64,000 nt of DNA from Paenibacillus pinihumi DSM 23905 = JCM 16419 (GTDB taxonomy: Bacteria > Bacillota > Bacilli > Paenibacillales > Paenibacillaceae). The number at the start of each line of letters is the position of its first letter. Within the stretch, counting starts at the first letter, position 1. The position numbers and the translations under genes are program-made. The DNA lies in assembly GCF_000422505.1 (NCBI RefSeq), contig NZ_AULX01000029.1:40363-104362 (forward strand). The letters are read 5' to 3'. Below are positions 34,179 through 43,697 of the stretch, piece by piece. Under the pieces are notes generated by a model. The model searched no databases. It was not told the DNA's origin and was given only the letters and a program-made list of their open reading frames with translations.

Positions 34179-34922
34179 CCATATTGTAGGAGTTTCCGAC
34201 GTTATTCGTCTCGGCAACATAACTAGGCATTCCTACAGAAAAGATGGAAACGAATGTTACCCATCCAAAAGAGAATCAAACCTAAAGGGACTATTGTTTG
34301 CATTGTTCCAAATCATACTTGATTTTTCTTTGACATTTATAGATAATTGGCTACTTAAAAACTTTTCTGGCATGTATCTTAAGCCCTCTTTCGTCAACCC
34401 CCATTGTTCTAAGCACAACATTGCTAAATTCCACAATTACCGGGGTTTCTCCTTCTTTCGACATTTACTTTACGCTTTACATATAGAAAATAGAAAAAAC
34501 TATTCGGTATTTCCGAATAGTTCTTTCTAAATTAACATTATCAAGGCAACCTATAAGCCAAATTTACAGATTCAACAACTACTTATCCAGTTGTCAAGTA
34601 CACCTTGACTACTCACATCCGCCATCAAAGCCCCACATTTGCCACACAGAGTCTTTCAACGCTTCATCCTGGTTCAATCTCAAAATTCGAACCCCCAATG
34701 AATTCAAGGGTTTCAGCCTTTTTAAAATGGGTGCGTTTCAAACCACATCTCCTTGAAAATGCAATTCATTTGCTAAGCATTTCTTTGTCGACAGAATTTC
34801 AATCTAAAAAAAGAAGGACCATTTAATCATAGATTTATAGTGTCATCTCTTATATCATTTACAGTAGTAACCATTACGAGATTTTGTTGGAAAACAAAAT
34901 CAGAGAAATGAGGAGGAAAACG
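34179..34922. other. Long intergenic region upstream of the metalloprotease
   Basis: About 740 nt without a supportable gene. It has a terminator-form hairpin AACTATTCGG/CCGAATAGTT (34498-34522, six T on the minus strand), an interrupted repeat TGTAGGA...TCCTACA near 34184-34236, and ATTTTGTT/AACAAAAT (34881-34900) just before the protease ribosome-binding site. Confidence 0.4.
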
Positions 34923-35942
34923 ATGCGGAAAAAGAAGCTTTTGGTCAGTGTTACTGCAATCTTGGCAAGCCTTTCATTGCTGCTAAGCAGTACACCTGCT
35001 TCTGCAACTGTAACTACTTTTGGCAAATGGGCAAACCGGACACAAACGATGTACGTCCCTTCTTCCAGTGCAAACTTTACGGCCTGGAGCAGCGGCGCTG
35101 CAAAATGGAGAACCAATACCAGCTTCAATCTGTCAACTTCCCAGGGCAGCAGCTCGATTTACTATGCTTATGATGTTAAAAACTCAAGCGTAACCTGGGA
35201 CGGGCTGTGTACCTATACGGTTGCCAATGGCATTATTACGAAAGCCACTATAAATCTGAATACGTATTACACGCAAGACAACAAGTATACAAGCAGCATC
35301 AAGGCCGGTCTAACAGGTCATGAAATCGGGCATTCACTGGGATTGAACCATACTTCATTATTGGAGACCAGCTCTATTATGCACCCGTACACTTTTAATA
35401 GTAATGGCACTCCTGCAAGGGCACTTAATCCTTCGTCCAGTGATATTGCGGTTGTTAATCAGTTGTATCCAATTCTGCCTGCGGCAGCACCAGATTCAAA
35501 AGGCATTGCTTCACAGGAAGACGGAATCTACCTCCACCCCTCCTGGTCCGTTTATTATGAGGACGAAGAAGCACTATCCCAAGCAGCCGAGCTCGTTGTC
35601 AAGGGGACCGTTTCTAAAGAAAAGGGAAGCACGCTTAAAACGGGAGATTATCCGGGGTATTCAACCGAGGTTAGTATAACGGTATCAGAAGTAATCAAAG
35701 GTGATCCTGCCTGCGTGAATCAACAGATTACAGTTTCCCAAATGGGAGGTACAGACGGAGTAGTCACCGTATACTCGGATTCCTCCACTCATTTAAAGAA
35801 AGAACAGGAAGTCGTATTGTTTCTGAAAAAAATTGGTGCAAATACCTTTATTCCTATAAATGAGGATGATGGCATTTTCCTGAATGAAGGCGGCACCTTC
35901 TTCAATATTGCCAACAACATCGAGCTGAATTCGATTGAATAA
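34923..35942 (+). CDS. Secreted metzincin-type zinc metalloprotease (matrixin-like)
   Basis: A 339-residue exported protease. A signal peptide (residues 1-28, cleaved after PASA) is followed by a catalytic domain with zinc motif HEIGHSLGLNH at 133-143 and a Met-turn SIMHPY near 151-156, which places it in the metzincins near the matrixins. Residues 190-339 form a beta-rich C-terminal domain of unknown role. GAGGAGG precedes ATG 34923 by 6 nt, and the longer frame from 34884 covers this site. A terminator follows directly, so it is monocistronic. Confidence 0.88.
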   Translation: MRKKKLLVSVTAILASLSLLLSSTPASATVTTFGKWANRTQTMYVPSSSANFTAWSSGAAKWRTNTSFNLSTSQGSSSIYYAYDVKNSSVTWDGLCTYTVANGIITKATINLNTYYTQDNKYTSSIKAGLTGHEIGHSLGLNHTSLLETSSIMHPYTFNSNGTPARALNPSSSDIAVVNQLYPILPAAAPDSKGIASQEDGIYLHPSWSVYYEDEEALSQAAELVVKGTVSKEKGSTLKTGDYPGYSTEVSITVSEVIKGDPACVNQQITVSQMGGTDGVVTVYSDSSTHLKKEQEVVLFLKKIGANTFIPINEDDGIFLNEGGTFFNIANNIELNSIE

Positions 35943-35961
35943 TCCTATTATAAAAAGAAAT

Positions 35962-35991
35962 AAATCCCTCTCCGCTTGCAGAGAGGGATTT
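35962..35991 (+). terminator. Terminator of the metalloprotease gene
   Basis: AAATCCCTCTC pairs perfectly with GAGAGGGATTT around an 8-nt loop, 20 nt after the stop. Confidence 0.8.
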
Positions 35992-36051
35992 AAACACCAC
36001 ACCGTAACAATTCTTACATTCATCACGTCCAAATAATAGGAGGCGATGATC

Positions 36052-36432
36052 ATGATTAGAATCATGGCAGTCCTGTTCATTGTTCTGGTGACGAGCGCAT
36101 GCTCCGGAATCAACGACAAGACAGGAAGTCCGGCAAATAACCAGCCGAAAACTTCACAAGACAAAACCCAATCCCAATCCTCTTTCCCCTACCCTCTGAT
36201 CGTATGGAATAATCAGCAGTATAAAGCCACAATCGAACTTATTCATGAAGTAGACAGAGAAATAGGTAAAATTCTGAACTATTCAACCGATGAGCCCGCG
36301 GACACCCCGGATAACTTTTCGAACTATTTTAAAAAAGGAACCAAGCTTTGGTCAATCAAGAATGTGGATACGAAGCAAGCGATTGCTGTTGAAGTGCGTG
36401 AGGGTAAATACCTCAAAGCTGTTTTGCCATAA
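36052..36432 (+). CDS. Small lipoprotein, unknown function
   Basis: A 126-residue exported lipoprotein with lipobox VTSAC near residues 12-16, then a Ser/Gln/Lys-rich linker and a small domain beginning PLIVWNNQQYKATIELI. This domain resembles the small secreted proteins often placed beside peptidases in Bacillus and Paenibacillus. ATG 36052 is 8 nt after AGGAGG, and the ATG at 36046 is too close to it. No function can be assigned. Confidence 0.75.
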   Translation: MIRIMAVLFIVLVTSACSGINDKTGSPANNQPKTSQDKTQSQSSFPYPLIVWNNQQYKATIELIHEVDREIGKILNYSTDEPADTPDNFSNYFKKGTKLWSIKNVDTKQAIAVEVREGKYLKAVLP

Positions 36433-36480
36433 CTTCGCTTTTCTTTGCACATCCACACCATACAAGCTCTGCCCGTTCCC

Positions 36481-37770
36481 TTATACACTCAACCCCTTCC
36501 CTGTTGCCGCTTTATCCTTTCTCTTATCACCCGGCAGCAGGAAACCCATCAAGCCAAGCAGCGGCATAAAGGAGCAGGCCACAATAACGGTCTGAAGACT
36601 GGTCAAATCAATCAGCATACCGAGCACCACTGTGCCCAGCGCCCCCATGCCGAAGGCAAGCCCTGTAATAAGTCCGGACACCATTCCTACCTTGCCCGGA
36701 AGCATTTCCTGTACGTAAACGACCGTAACCGAAAAGCTGCTATGATTGATCAATCCAATCAGGAACAGCAGCGGATAAGCGGCAATCGCCCCGGCAAAGG
36801 GCAATATAATCGCAAACGGGGCGGCACCCAGCAGCGAAAACAAAATGAGATTGCGGCGTCCGAAGCGGTCCGACAACGGTCCGCCGAGCAGTGTCCCGAT
36901 AATCCCCGCACCCATGTACAAGAAAATATAAATTTGCGACTGGGGAATGGACAATTGGAATTTCTCAATTAAGTAAAAGACAAAATACGTACCGATGCTG
37001 GCGGCAAACCAGGAGCGGGCAAAGACAAGAAGCACAACGAGCAGCACCGACTTTTTCACCTGTCCGCTCTGCCTGGCGTCCGCCGCTCTCTTCGCTGGGC
37101 GCACGCCAGATTGCAAAAGCAGCTGGGCGCGGTACCATCTGGCCACAAACAATTGGATGATGACGCCAGTTCCGGCAATAATCATGAACCACAAGGCGCC
37201 CCGTTGCCCGAACGGAAAAAAGATAAAGGCTGTCATAATCGGCGCCATCGCGCTTCCGATATTGCCCCCGACCTGAAAGATCGACTGGGCCAGCCCTCTG
37301 CGCGGCCCTGCCGCCAAATAAGCGATGCGCGCTCCTTCCGGGTGGAACATGGCCGAAGCCACACCAACGAAAACTACAGCACCAAGCGTTGCAAGATAAC
37401 CCGGTGCGATCCCGATCCCGAGCATTCCGATAAGCGCCATCAGCATTCCGAGAGGCAGGATCAGCGGTGTGGGCCGTTTATCCGCAATCGCTCCGACAAA
37501 GGGCTGAATAACGGAAGACGTCACATAGAGAACAAACGTAATCATGCCAAGCTGCGTAAACGTCAGGCCGAGCGATTGCTGGAGTACCGGATACGAGGCC
37601 GGAATGACCGCTTGCAGCGAATCATTAATAAGATGGGCCCCGCCGACCAGCCCGAGAATGGGATAAACCGTCTTCAGCTCAGATGCGGGCCGGACCTCAT
37701 CTTGGGATGATTCCGGCTGAACCGCCGCGCCGGGCTTTGCTATCGTCTTTGATTGTTCGATCGTCGTCAA
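36481..37770 (-). CDS. MFS exporter, fosmidomycin-resistance (Fsr) family-like
   Basis: A 429-residue transporter with 12 predicted helices. GLVGGAHLINDSLQAVIPA near residues 38-56, FVGAIADKRPTP near 92 and FVGVASAMFHPEGARIA near 135-150 are typical of the Fsr branch of MFS exporters. The start is TTG, 10 nt after the ThuA-like stop, so it is the last gene of the second carbohydrate operon. It may export a sugar or toxic intermediate. Confidence 0.85.
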   Translation of the reverse strand: MTTIEQSKTIAKPGAAVQPESSQDEVRPASELKTVYPILGLVGGAHLINDSLQAVIPASYPVLQQSLGLTFTQLGMITFVLYVTSSVIQPFVGAIADKRPTPLILPLGMLMALIGMLGIGIAPGYLATLGAVVFVGVASAMFHPEGARIAYLAAGPRRGLAQSIFQVGGNIGSAMAPIMTAFIFFPFGQRGALWFMIIAGTGVIIQLFVARWYRAQLLLQSGVRPAKRAADARQSGQVKKSVLLVVLLVFARSWFAASIGTYFVFYLIEKFQLSIPQSQIYIFLYMGAGIIGTLLGGPLSDRFGRRNLILFSLLGAAPFAIILPFAGAIAAYPLLFLIGLINHSSFSVTVVYVQEMLPGKVGMVSGLITGLAFGMGALGTVVLGMLIDLTSLQTVIVACSFMPLLGLMGFLLPGDKRKDKAATGKGLSV

Positions 37771-37780
37771 GGCTTCCCGT

Positions 37781-38416
37781 TCACCACACTTTGGCTGCCC
37801 ATAATCCGCCCTGCCGGATCAGCTGGCGAAACGGCTGGGAGGAAAAGGACGATAGCTGGTGTCCGGGCATCAAATAAACAATTCTCCCCAGCCCGTATTC
37901 ATGCGCCCAGGCCGCAGGCCATTGTTGTCCCTCATGCTCGTATTCAAGCAAAATGGTCGTCTTGTAATGAGGGTACATATCAAAGCGGTAAGGCTCTTCA
38001 TCGATTTCAAAAGGCTCAATCCCTCTCACAACCGGATGGTCCGGCTCGCAAACGGTAATCGGCAGTGTCGTAAATTCAGGATGTCCTGTGAACCTGGCAC
38101 CGATCATCGCGCCCAGCTCCTGGCTGCGCTGAAGCGAAATCCCGTTATGAATGACAAGCAGCCCGCCCCCATTCGCCACGTAGGACAACAAGGCGGCTAT
38201 CTGTTCGGAGGGAAGCGCCACCTGGGAAAACTCCGTATAGGAAATGAACAGTTGATACTCCTGGAGCGCTTCGTGATTCAGCACATTATAATCGTCTGTG
38301 CTGTGCACGTCCGCCACATCCTGAAGGCTTGCTTCGATTTGGCGGTCAACCTCTGTAAACGGATGATATTTGGCATCTGAGTAATTGCCTAGTGCGATTG
38401 CTTTTATTTTGGACAT
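37781..38416 (-). CDS. ThuA-like domain protein
   Basis: A 211-residue protein with the class I glutamine amidotransferase-like fold of ThuA. LFISYTEF, a GGGLLVIHNG stretch near residues 83-92 and HPEFTTLPITVCEPDHPVVRGI near 113 follow the ThuA pattern. ThuA proteins in sugar-utilisation loci are thought to act on keto-sugars. GGGAG precedes the ATG by 7 nt. It sits between a short-chain dehydrogenase and an exporter in the second carbohydrate operon. Confidence 0.88.
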   Translation of the reverse strand: MSKIKAIALGNYSDAKYHPFTEVDRQIEASLQDVADVHSTDDYNVLNHEALQEYQLFISYTEFSQVALPSEQIAALLSYVANGGGLLVIHNGISLQRSQELGAMIGARFTGHPEFTTLPITVCEPDHPVVRGIEPFEIDEEPYRFDMYPHYKTTILLEYEHEGQQWPAAWAHEYGLGRIVYLMPGHQLSSFSSQPFRQLIRQGGLWAAKVW

Positions 38417-38470
38417 ATTCTTGCTCCCTTCGAGTGGAAATTCGGAATAGAACCCGCCTTTAAGTCTATA

Positions 38471-39193
38471 CTACCACGGCCACGACTGTCCGTCTGTATC
38501 CAGATAAGCCGGCTGCTCGGCGAGATAGGCCTTATGCTGCTCCACCAGCGCCATAATCTTCTGTGCGGAATCATCCGGATTAATAGGCGCATTCGTATTC
38601 AGCTTGCCGCTCATATAAGACTGCATCCAGCCGGGGTGGAACACCATCACCTGTCCGCCAAGCGGCGTCAGATACCGGTGCAAAATCGATGACTGCATAT
38701 TGAGGGCTGACTTGGACATACAGTAGCCATAGCCTGCCGTCCGCTCGTTGCGTGATACACTGCCCGCCTCAGAGGAAATATTGACGACCAGCTTATCTGT
38801 TCCCTGAAGCAGCAGGCCGAGCAAGCTGTTCGTCACACGCAGCGGACCAAGCGTATTCACATTATAAATCTGCTGCATCGCTTCAAAATCCAGATCCACC
38901 GTAACCGGTGCATGGTCCCCGCGGCTGCCGATGCCCGCATTATTGATAATCAGGTCCAGCGTCCTCGTCTTGGATGCAATCATTCTGGCCGCCTTCTTGA
39001 CACTGGTCTCATCGCCCACATCAATAGGGATCAGCTCCAGCGTATCCGGGTACTTCTCCTTCAGCTCATCCAGGAACGGCCAATCCTCGATATAACGTCC
39101 GGCAAATACCTGATATGAATGCTCCAGCAGCCAGTTCGTTAATGAGAAGCCGAGCCCCCTGTCGGCTCCGGTTACAAATACAGTTTTGGTCAT
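38471..39193 (-). CDS. Short-chain dehydrogenase/reductase
   Basis: A 240-residue SDR with NAD(P)-binding GADRGLG at 9-15, the NNAG motif near 89, and catalytic Ser and YxxxK in NISSEAGSVS and YGYCMSKSAL (Tyr and Lys four apart). It probably oxidises or reduces a sugar-derived alcohol. GGAG lies 12 nt before the ATG. It follows the LplC-type permease gene by 31 nt, on the same strand. Confidence 0.9.
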   Translation of the reverse strand: MTKTVFVTGADRGLGFSLTNWLLEHSYQVFAGRYIEDWPFLDELKEKYPDTLELIPIDVGDETSVKKAARMIASKTRTLDLIINNAGIGSRGDHAPVTVDLDFEAMQQIYNVNTLGPLRVTNSLLGLLLQGTDKLVVNISSEAGSVSRNERTAGYGYCMSKSALNMQSSILHRYLTPLGGQVMVFHPGWMQSYMSGKLNTNAPINPDDSAQKIMALVEQHKAYLAEQPAYLDTDGQSWPW

Positions 39194-39224
39194 CGCTTCT
39201 TCGCTCTCCTTATTTGCCTGAATT

Positions 39225-40112
39225 TTATTCCTTCACAGAACCGAGCGTGATGCCGGTTACAAAATATTTCTGCAAAAACGGGTAGACCAGCAGCACCGGA
39301 ATCATCGTAATTACGATTTTCGCTGCATTGAAGGTACGCTCGGACAGCTCCAGCAGCGCGCCGAGATCTTCCGATGACATTTCGGACAGCATCGGCGTAA
39401 TGACCAGCGAGCGGATATAGGTCTGAAGCGGCTGGCGGGTCTGGTCATTAATCAAAATCATTCCGTCGAAGAATGCATTCCAATGGTTGACTATACTGAA
39501 CAAGGTAACGGTTGCAATTGCCGCAGTCGCCATAGGAATATATACTCTCCACAAGGTTACAAAAGACCCCGCCCCGTCCATCTTCGCCGCCTCCCCGATT
39601 TCCTTCGGAATGGCACGGAAGAAGTTCATCAGCAATACCACGTTGAAGACCGGCACCGCCGTCGGCAGCACGAGCGCCCACATCGTATCCATAATGCCGG
39701 TCAGCTTGACCGTCATATACCACGGAATCAGTCCGCCGTTGAACATCATCGTGAAGATGAAAATCCACATCAGCTTGTTGCGAGCCGGAAACTCGGACGT
39801 TTCCTTGGACAGCGGGTAGGCAGCCAGCACGGTCATGACAAAATTGATTGCGCCCCCAAGCAGCACCCGCTGAATGGATACCCAGAACGATTGAAAAAAC
39901 CGGTGGTCCTGCAAAATGTACTCATATGGCGTAAGCGTAAACCCGACAGGAATGAAGCTGACCAGTCCTGCAGCCGCGGCGGATTTGTCGCTGAAGGAGA
40001 GCGCCACCATATGCCAGATCGGAGCCAGACAGACGATTGTAATGATAATTAGAAACGCGACCAGCAGCATATAAGCCGCTTTTTCCCCGAAGCGTTGTTG
40101 CTTGTTAAACAT
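39225..40112 (-). CDS. Carbohydrate ABC transporter permease, LplC/YtcP type
   Basis: A 295-residue permease with six predicted helices and an EAA loop near residues 185-205 (EIGEAAKMDGAGSFVTLWRV). AAGGAGGGG lies upstream of ATG 40112. It ends with the typical FVTGITLGSVKE. It forms the channel with the LplB-type protein. Confidence 0.93.
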   Translation of the reverse strand: MFNKQQRFGEKAAYMLLVAFLIIITIVCLAPIWHMVALSFSDKSAAAAGLVSFIPVGFTLTPYEYILQDHRFFQSFWVSIQRVLLGGAINFVMTVLAAYPLSKETSEFPARNKLMWIFIFTMMFNGGLIPWYMTVKLTGIMDTMWALVLPTAVPVFNVVLLMNFFRAIPKEIGEAAKMDGAGSFVTLWRVYIPMATAAIATVTLFSIVNHWNAFFDGMILINDQTRQPLQTYIRSLVITPMLSEMSSEDLGALLELSERTFNAAKIVITMIPVLLVYPFLQKYFVTGITLGSVKE

Positions 40113-40126
40113 GCCTGCTCCCCTCC

Positions 40127-41017
40127 TTAGAAAATCCGGTAATTGGCCCATTTATCCGCCAGCTTCCATGAGACGACGACGAGAATGAAGCCGACGACTG
40201 ATTTTAATGTGCCGACTGCGGTAGCCAGGCCGTACTGATGCTGGGTCAGACCGATCCGGTACACATAGGTGTCAATAATGTCCCCTGAGGCATAGACGGA
40301 CGGGTTATACAGGTTGAAAATTTGCTCAAATCCGGCATTCATGATTTTTCCGATGCCAAGACAGGCAAGCAGTATAATGGTCGGCGCAATGCCCGGAAGC
40401 GTCACGTAACGGAGCTGCTGCAGCTTCGATGCCCCGTCAATCCGCGCCGCTTCGTACAGGCTCGGGTTAATGGCGGTCAGCGCTGCCAGATAGATGACGG
40501 CGTTGAAGCCAAACTCCTTCCATACATCACTGCCGATAATGACGACCGGGAACCATGTATTGCTCCCGAGGAAGAAGATCGGGTCCAGGCCAATGCCTGC
40601 AAGCAGTGAATTGACAATTCCGTCTGTCGAGAGCAGATTTACCATAACACCGGCCAAAATAACCCACGACATAAAATGCGGCAAATACACAATCGTCTGA
40701 ATCCACCGCTTCAATGTCACCTGCACAACCTCGTTCAGCATCAAGGCGAAGCCAAGCGGGACAATGAGATTCATAATAATTTTGGATATCGCAATAAAGA
40801 TCGTATTAAAGAAAATTTGCGAGCTTTCCGGAAGCTGGAACATATAGGTGAAATTGTCCCACCCGATAAACGCCGAGCCGCTCACCCCCTTCCCGGGTAT
40901 GAAATCCTGAAAGGCGATGACAAGCCCGAGCAGCGGCAGCACCTCATACATCAGCACCAGCAGGATCGGGGGCGCCAGCATGATATAATAGCTCCAAACA
41001 TGACGGTTTGTTTTCAT
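40127..41017 (-). CDS. Carbohydrate ABC transporter permease, LplB type
   Basis: A 296-residue permease of the LplB branch, recognised by YYIMLAPPILLVLMYEVLPL at the N-terminus and an EAA loop YEAARIDGASKLQQLRYVTL near residues 190-210. ATG 41017 has GGAG 8 nt upstream; the extra 21 residues of the longer frame lie before that site. Cognate ATPase is not encoded here. Confidence 0.93.
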   Translation of the reverse strand: MKTNRHVWSYYIMLAPPILLVLMYEVLPLLGLVIAFQDFIPGKGVSGSAFIGWDNFTYMFQLPESSQIFFNTIFIAISKIIMNLIVPLGFALMLNEVVQVTLKRWIQTIVYLPHFMSWVILAGVMVNLLSTDGIVNSLLAGIGLDPIFFLGSNTWFPVVIIGSDVWKEFGFNAVIYLAALTAINPSLYEAARIDGASKLQQLRYVTLPGIAPTIILLACLGIGKIMNAGFEQIFNLYNPSVYASGDIIDTYVYRIGLTQHQYGLATAVGTLKSVVGFILVVVSWKLADKWANYRIF

Positions 41018-41054
41018 AGAAGCAGCTCCAATCTTGTCTTTATTCCCCGGACCT

Positions 41055-42713
41055 TTACTTAACCGCCTCGCGGACCTCACCGGTTACTTCATCCCCGCCA
41101 AGCCGCTTCCAGTCCGCCACAAACTGATCGAAGGCATCGAGCGGCTTGCTGCCCATAATGATCTGGACAAAGGTTTCATCCTCGAGCTTTTTCAGATTAA
41201 CCCATTTGCGGGCCATCGTTGGTGTCTTGCCGTAGAACACTCCGGATACGAGCACCGTATTGTTCTTCGTAATCTCTCTGAAGACAGAAGCGCTGATCAT
41301 GCTTGACCAGGCAATGACGTCCTTCTTCGGATTTTCGCGGTCATACATCACACGGTCATACATCAGTTTTTCGTGCACCAGCAGCGAATCGTAATCCTTC
41401 GTTCCGGCAATGACCTCATCCACACGCCCAATCGCCACTTCCTTCTCATCAAACGGCGCCATCATATGGCCAAGCGGCAGATTAACACGGTTGTACGGCA
41501 CATTTTGATCCTTATAAAAGCCTTCCCCCCGCGTCTGATCCAAAATGTACTCATGATTCAGAACCCGGATAATCGCCTCCGGCTTGTGAAACTTCTTGCT
41601 GATAACCAGATAGCTTGAAGTCGGAGACATCGTGTGTGTCTTGTACTTGCCATTATCATCGAGCGGTACAGCAAGCGGCAGCCATTCCGCCTTCGGATTC
41701 AGTCTCACACTATCAGACAGCATCCACCCCGACATCCAGAACGGTCCGAAGAACATGCCGGCTTTGCCGTTAATCACCTTCTCCCTGCCGCTGGACGCTG
41801 TCTCGGCTACGAATTCCTTGAAAATAAGACCCTTGCTGTACATCTCCTTCAGCCGTGCCAGCGCTGTCTTCACCTCCGGCTGGATGGAGCCGTATTCCAC
41901 TTCTCCCGATGCAGTCTGAATCCACATCTCCGGATAAGCATCAAAGTAGCTGAAAATCGTATCAAAACCAAAAATGCTGTTCCCCACATTGACAATATCC
42001 TGCTGGCCCATCAGGCCGATCGTATTGTTCTTGCCGTTGCCGCCGGGATCACGATCCATGAACGCCTTGGCGACCTCCTCAATGTCACTGAGCGTCTTTG
42101 GCTCCGGCAGATTCAGCTCATCAAGCCAGTCCTTGCGGATGAACAGCACATTTTTGGCATCTGCTCCCGGTGCTGAATTTGGAACCGCCATCAACTTGCC
42201 GTCGAAGGTTGCCGAGGCCAGACTGAGGTTCTTGGTCGATTCAAAAACGTCGCGAAGCTCCGGCGATATGTTTTTGTCATAGACATCTGTCAAGTCGGCA
42301 ATCAGATCCGAATCGACAAGCAGCTTGAGCTGCGCTTCATTAACCACCATGACATCGGGAATATCGCCGCTTGCGATAACCAGATCGATCTTCTGCTTAT
42401 AAGGATCGCCATCAGCAGTCTGCCAGATATGTTCGAACTTCACATTCAGCTCGTTTTCGATAAAACGGCTGTATTCATTATTCTCCTGACTTTCTCCGGA
42501 TGGCAGCCTGACATCCACCGACGAGGCTTTGCCGTAGCGGATCGTTACGGTCTCCCCGAACTTCCCGAACGGCGAGGCCGCTTCTTCCTTGACTGCGGGC
42601 TTCTCTTCCCCTGCTCCGGACGGCTTCCCGCCGCCTCCACCGGAGCAGGCCGCCAGACTGATACAAAGCCCTGCGAGCAAAATCGCCTTCAAACTCCCCC
42701 GTTTGTAAACCAT
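41055..42713 (-). CDS. ABC transporter solute-binding lipoprotein, LplA type
   Basis: A 552-residue extracellular binding protein. The lipoprotein signal ends in ISLAAC followed by a poly-Gly/Ser tether. The size is typical of the LplA branch, which binds oligosaccharides (for example pectin- or rhamnogalacturonan-derived). AAGGGG lies 7 nt before ATG 42713. A strong cre match (42741-42754) overlaps the expected transcription start, so CcpA should repress the transporter when glucose is present. Confidence 0.9.
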   Translation of the reverse strand: MVYKRGSLKAILLAGLCISLAACSGGGGGKPSGAGEEKPAVKEEAASPFGKFGETVTIRYGKASSVDVRLPSGESQENNEYSRFIENELNVKFEHIWQTADGDPYKQKIDLVIASGDIPDVMVVNEAQLKLLVDSDLIADLTDVYDKNISPELRDVFESTKNLSLASATFDGKLMAVPNSAPGADAKNVLFIRKDWLDELNLPEPKTLSDIEEVAKAFMDRDPGGNGKNNTIGLMGQQDIVNVGNSIFGFDTIFSYFDAYPEMWIQTASGEVEYGSIQPEVKTALARLKEMYSKGLIFKEFVAETASSGREKVINGKAGMFFGPFWMSGWMLSDSVRLNPKAEWLPLAVPLDDNGKYKTHTMSPTSSYLVISKKFHKPEAIIRVLNHEYILDQTRGEGFYKDQNVPYNRVNLPLGHMMAPFDEKEVAIGRVDEVIAGTKDYDSLLVHEKLMYDRVMYDRENPKKDVIAWSSMISASVFREITKNNTVLVSGVFYGKTPTMARKWVNLKKLEDETFVQIIMGSKPLDAFDQFVADWKRLGGDEVTGEVREAVK

Positions 42714-42740
42714 TGCCCATCCCCTTCCTGCCATTCATAA

Positions 42741-42754
42741 TGTTAGCGTTTACA
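42741..42754. promoter_or_regulatory. cre site upstream of the LplA-type gene
   Basis: The minus strand reads TGTAAACGCTAACA, which fits the B. subtilis cre consensus TGWAANCGNTNWCA at every defined position. It is 28 nt upstream of the start codon, directly after a TATACT -10-like box (42760-42765). Confidence 0.7.
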
Positions 42755-42923
42755 ATCTCAGTATACAGCCAATCTTCGTATTCCCGGGTTAGACTTCTGC
42801 TTGCGAAAAGGTACAATCCTGTCGGGATTAGGCGGGATTAAGCAACATTTTTCCACCCTGCCCTGGCAACAAAATTCACCGTTGGCAAGCATAACGTGTC
42901 ATGCCATATACAAGCCTGCATGG

Positions 42924-43697
42924 TTATCCCCTGTTATTGCGGTAATCCGAGGGCAGCATCCCGACCTCTGTCTGGAACATGCGGCTAAAATATTTTTCGT
43001 CCTTAAACCCTGCCCGCTCGGCGATCAGGTAGATCGGCAGGCTTGTCGTCTCCAGCAGCGTACGCGCCCGGACGAGACGAATCTCCTTCACATATTCATG
43101 GAAGCCGACTCCGGCAATATCCTTGAAACACTGGCTGAAATAGCCGCGGCTCATATTGGCCCTCCGGGCAAGCTGCTCCTGGGTAAATTGCAGCTCTGCC
43201 TGCTGCTCGATGTACGCCATAATATCCTGAATGCTGCGGACAATATCATCCGCATAGCGGACAGGCCTGGAGGCGGGTGGGCCCCCGGGATTCGCATGGT
43301 GATTCCCGCCCTTTTTCCGTTCATGGAACCGCTCTACAATATTCGAGAGCACATCCTCCATGCGGGCATTTTCCAATTGCGTCTTCAAAATATAGTCGAT
43401 CGCCCCCAGCCTCAGCGCCTCCTGTACGTACTCAAACTCCGGGTAACAGGTCAGCACGACGAACTGTACATGCGGATACTTGACCCGAACCTCCCGGATC
43501 AGCTCCATCCCGCTCATCTCCGGCATCATCAGGTCTGTGAACAGCAAGTCTACAGGCTGATGTGCCATCAGCTCCAGCGCCCGCCTGCCATTTGACGCTT
43601 CTCCCACAATATCGATGGCGAATTTGGCCCACGGCATAATCGTAATAATCCCCTTGCGGACGAGTGTCTCATCATCCGCGACCAAAGCTCTGATCAT
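42924..43697 (-). CDS. YesN-type response regulator with AraC DNA-binding domain
   Basis: A 257-residue regulator. The receiver domain has ALVADDE at 4-10, phosphoacceptor Asp55 in LLFTDLMMPEMSG, and the conserved Lys in GAIDYILKTQ. Two AraC helix-turn-helix motifs occupy about 155-255, ending FKDEKYFSRMFQTEVGMLPSDY. It is shorter than the regulator of the first sugar operon. It overlaps the kinase gene by 4 nt (ATGA) and probably activates the LplABC operon 210 nt downstream. Confidence 0.93.
   Translation of the reverse strand: MIRALVADDETLVRKGIITIMPWAKFAIDIVGEASNGRRALELMAHQPVDLLFTDLMMPEMSGMELIREVRVKYPHVQFVVLTCYPEFEYVQEALRLGAIDYILKTQLENARMEDVLSNIVERFHERKKGGNHHANPGGPPASRPVRYADDIVRSIQDIMAYIEQQAELQFTQEQLARRANMSRGYFSQCFKDIAGVGFHEYVKEIRLVRARTLLETTSLPIYLIAERAGFKDEKYFSRMFQTEVGMLPSDYRNNRG

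Noticed and set aside
34605..34826. Plus-strand open frame of 73 codons upstream of the metalloprotease
   Set aside because: No ribosome-binding site and low-complexity composition. Treated as non-coding.
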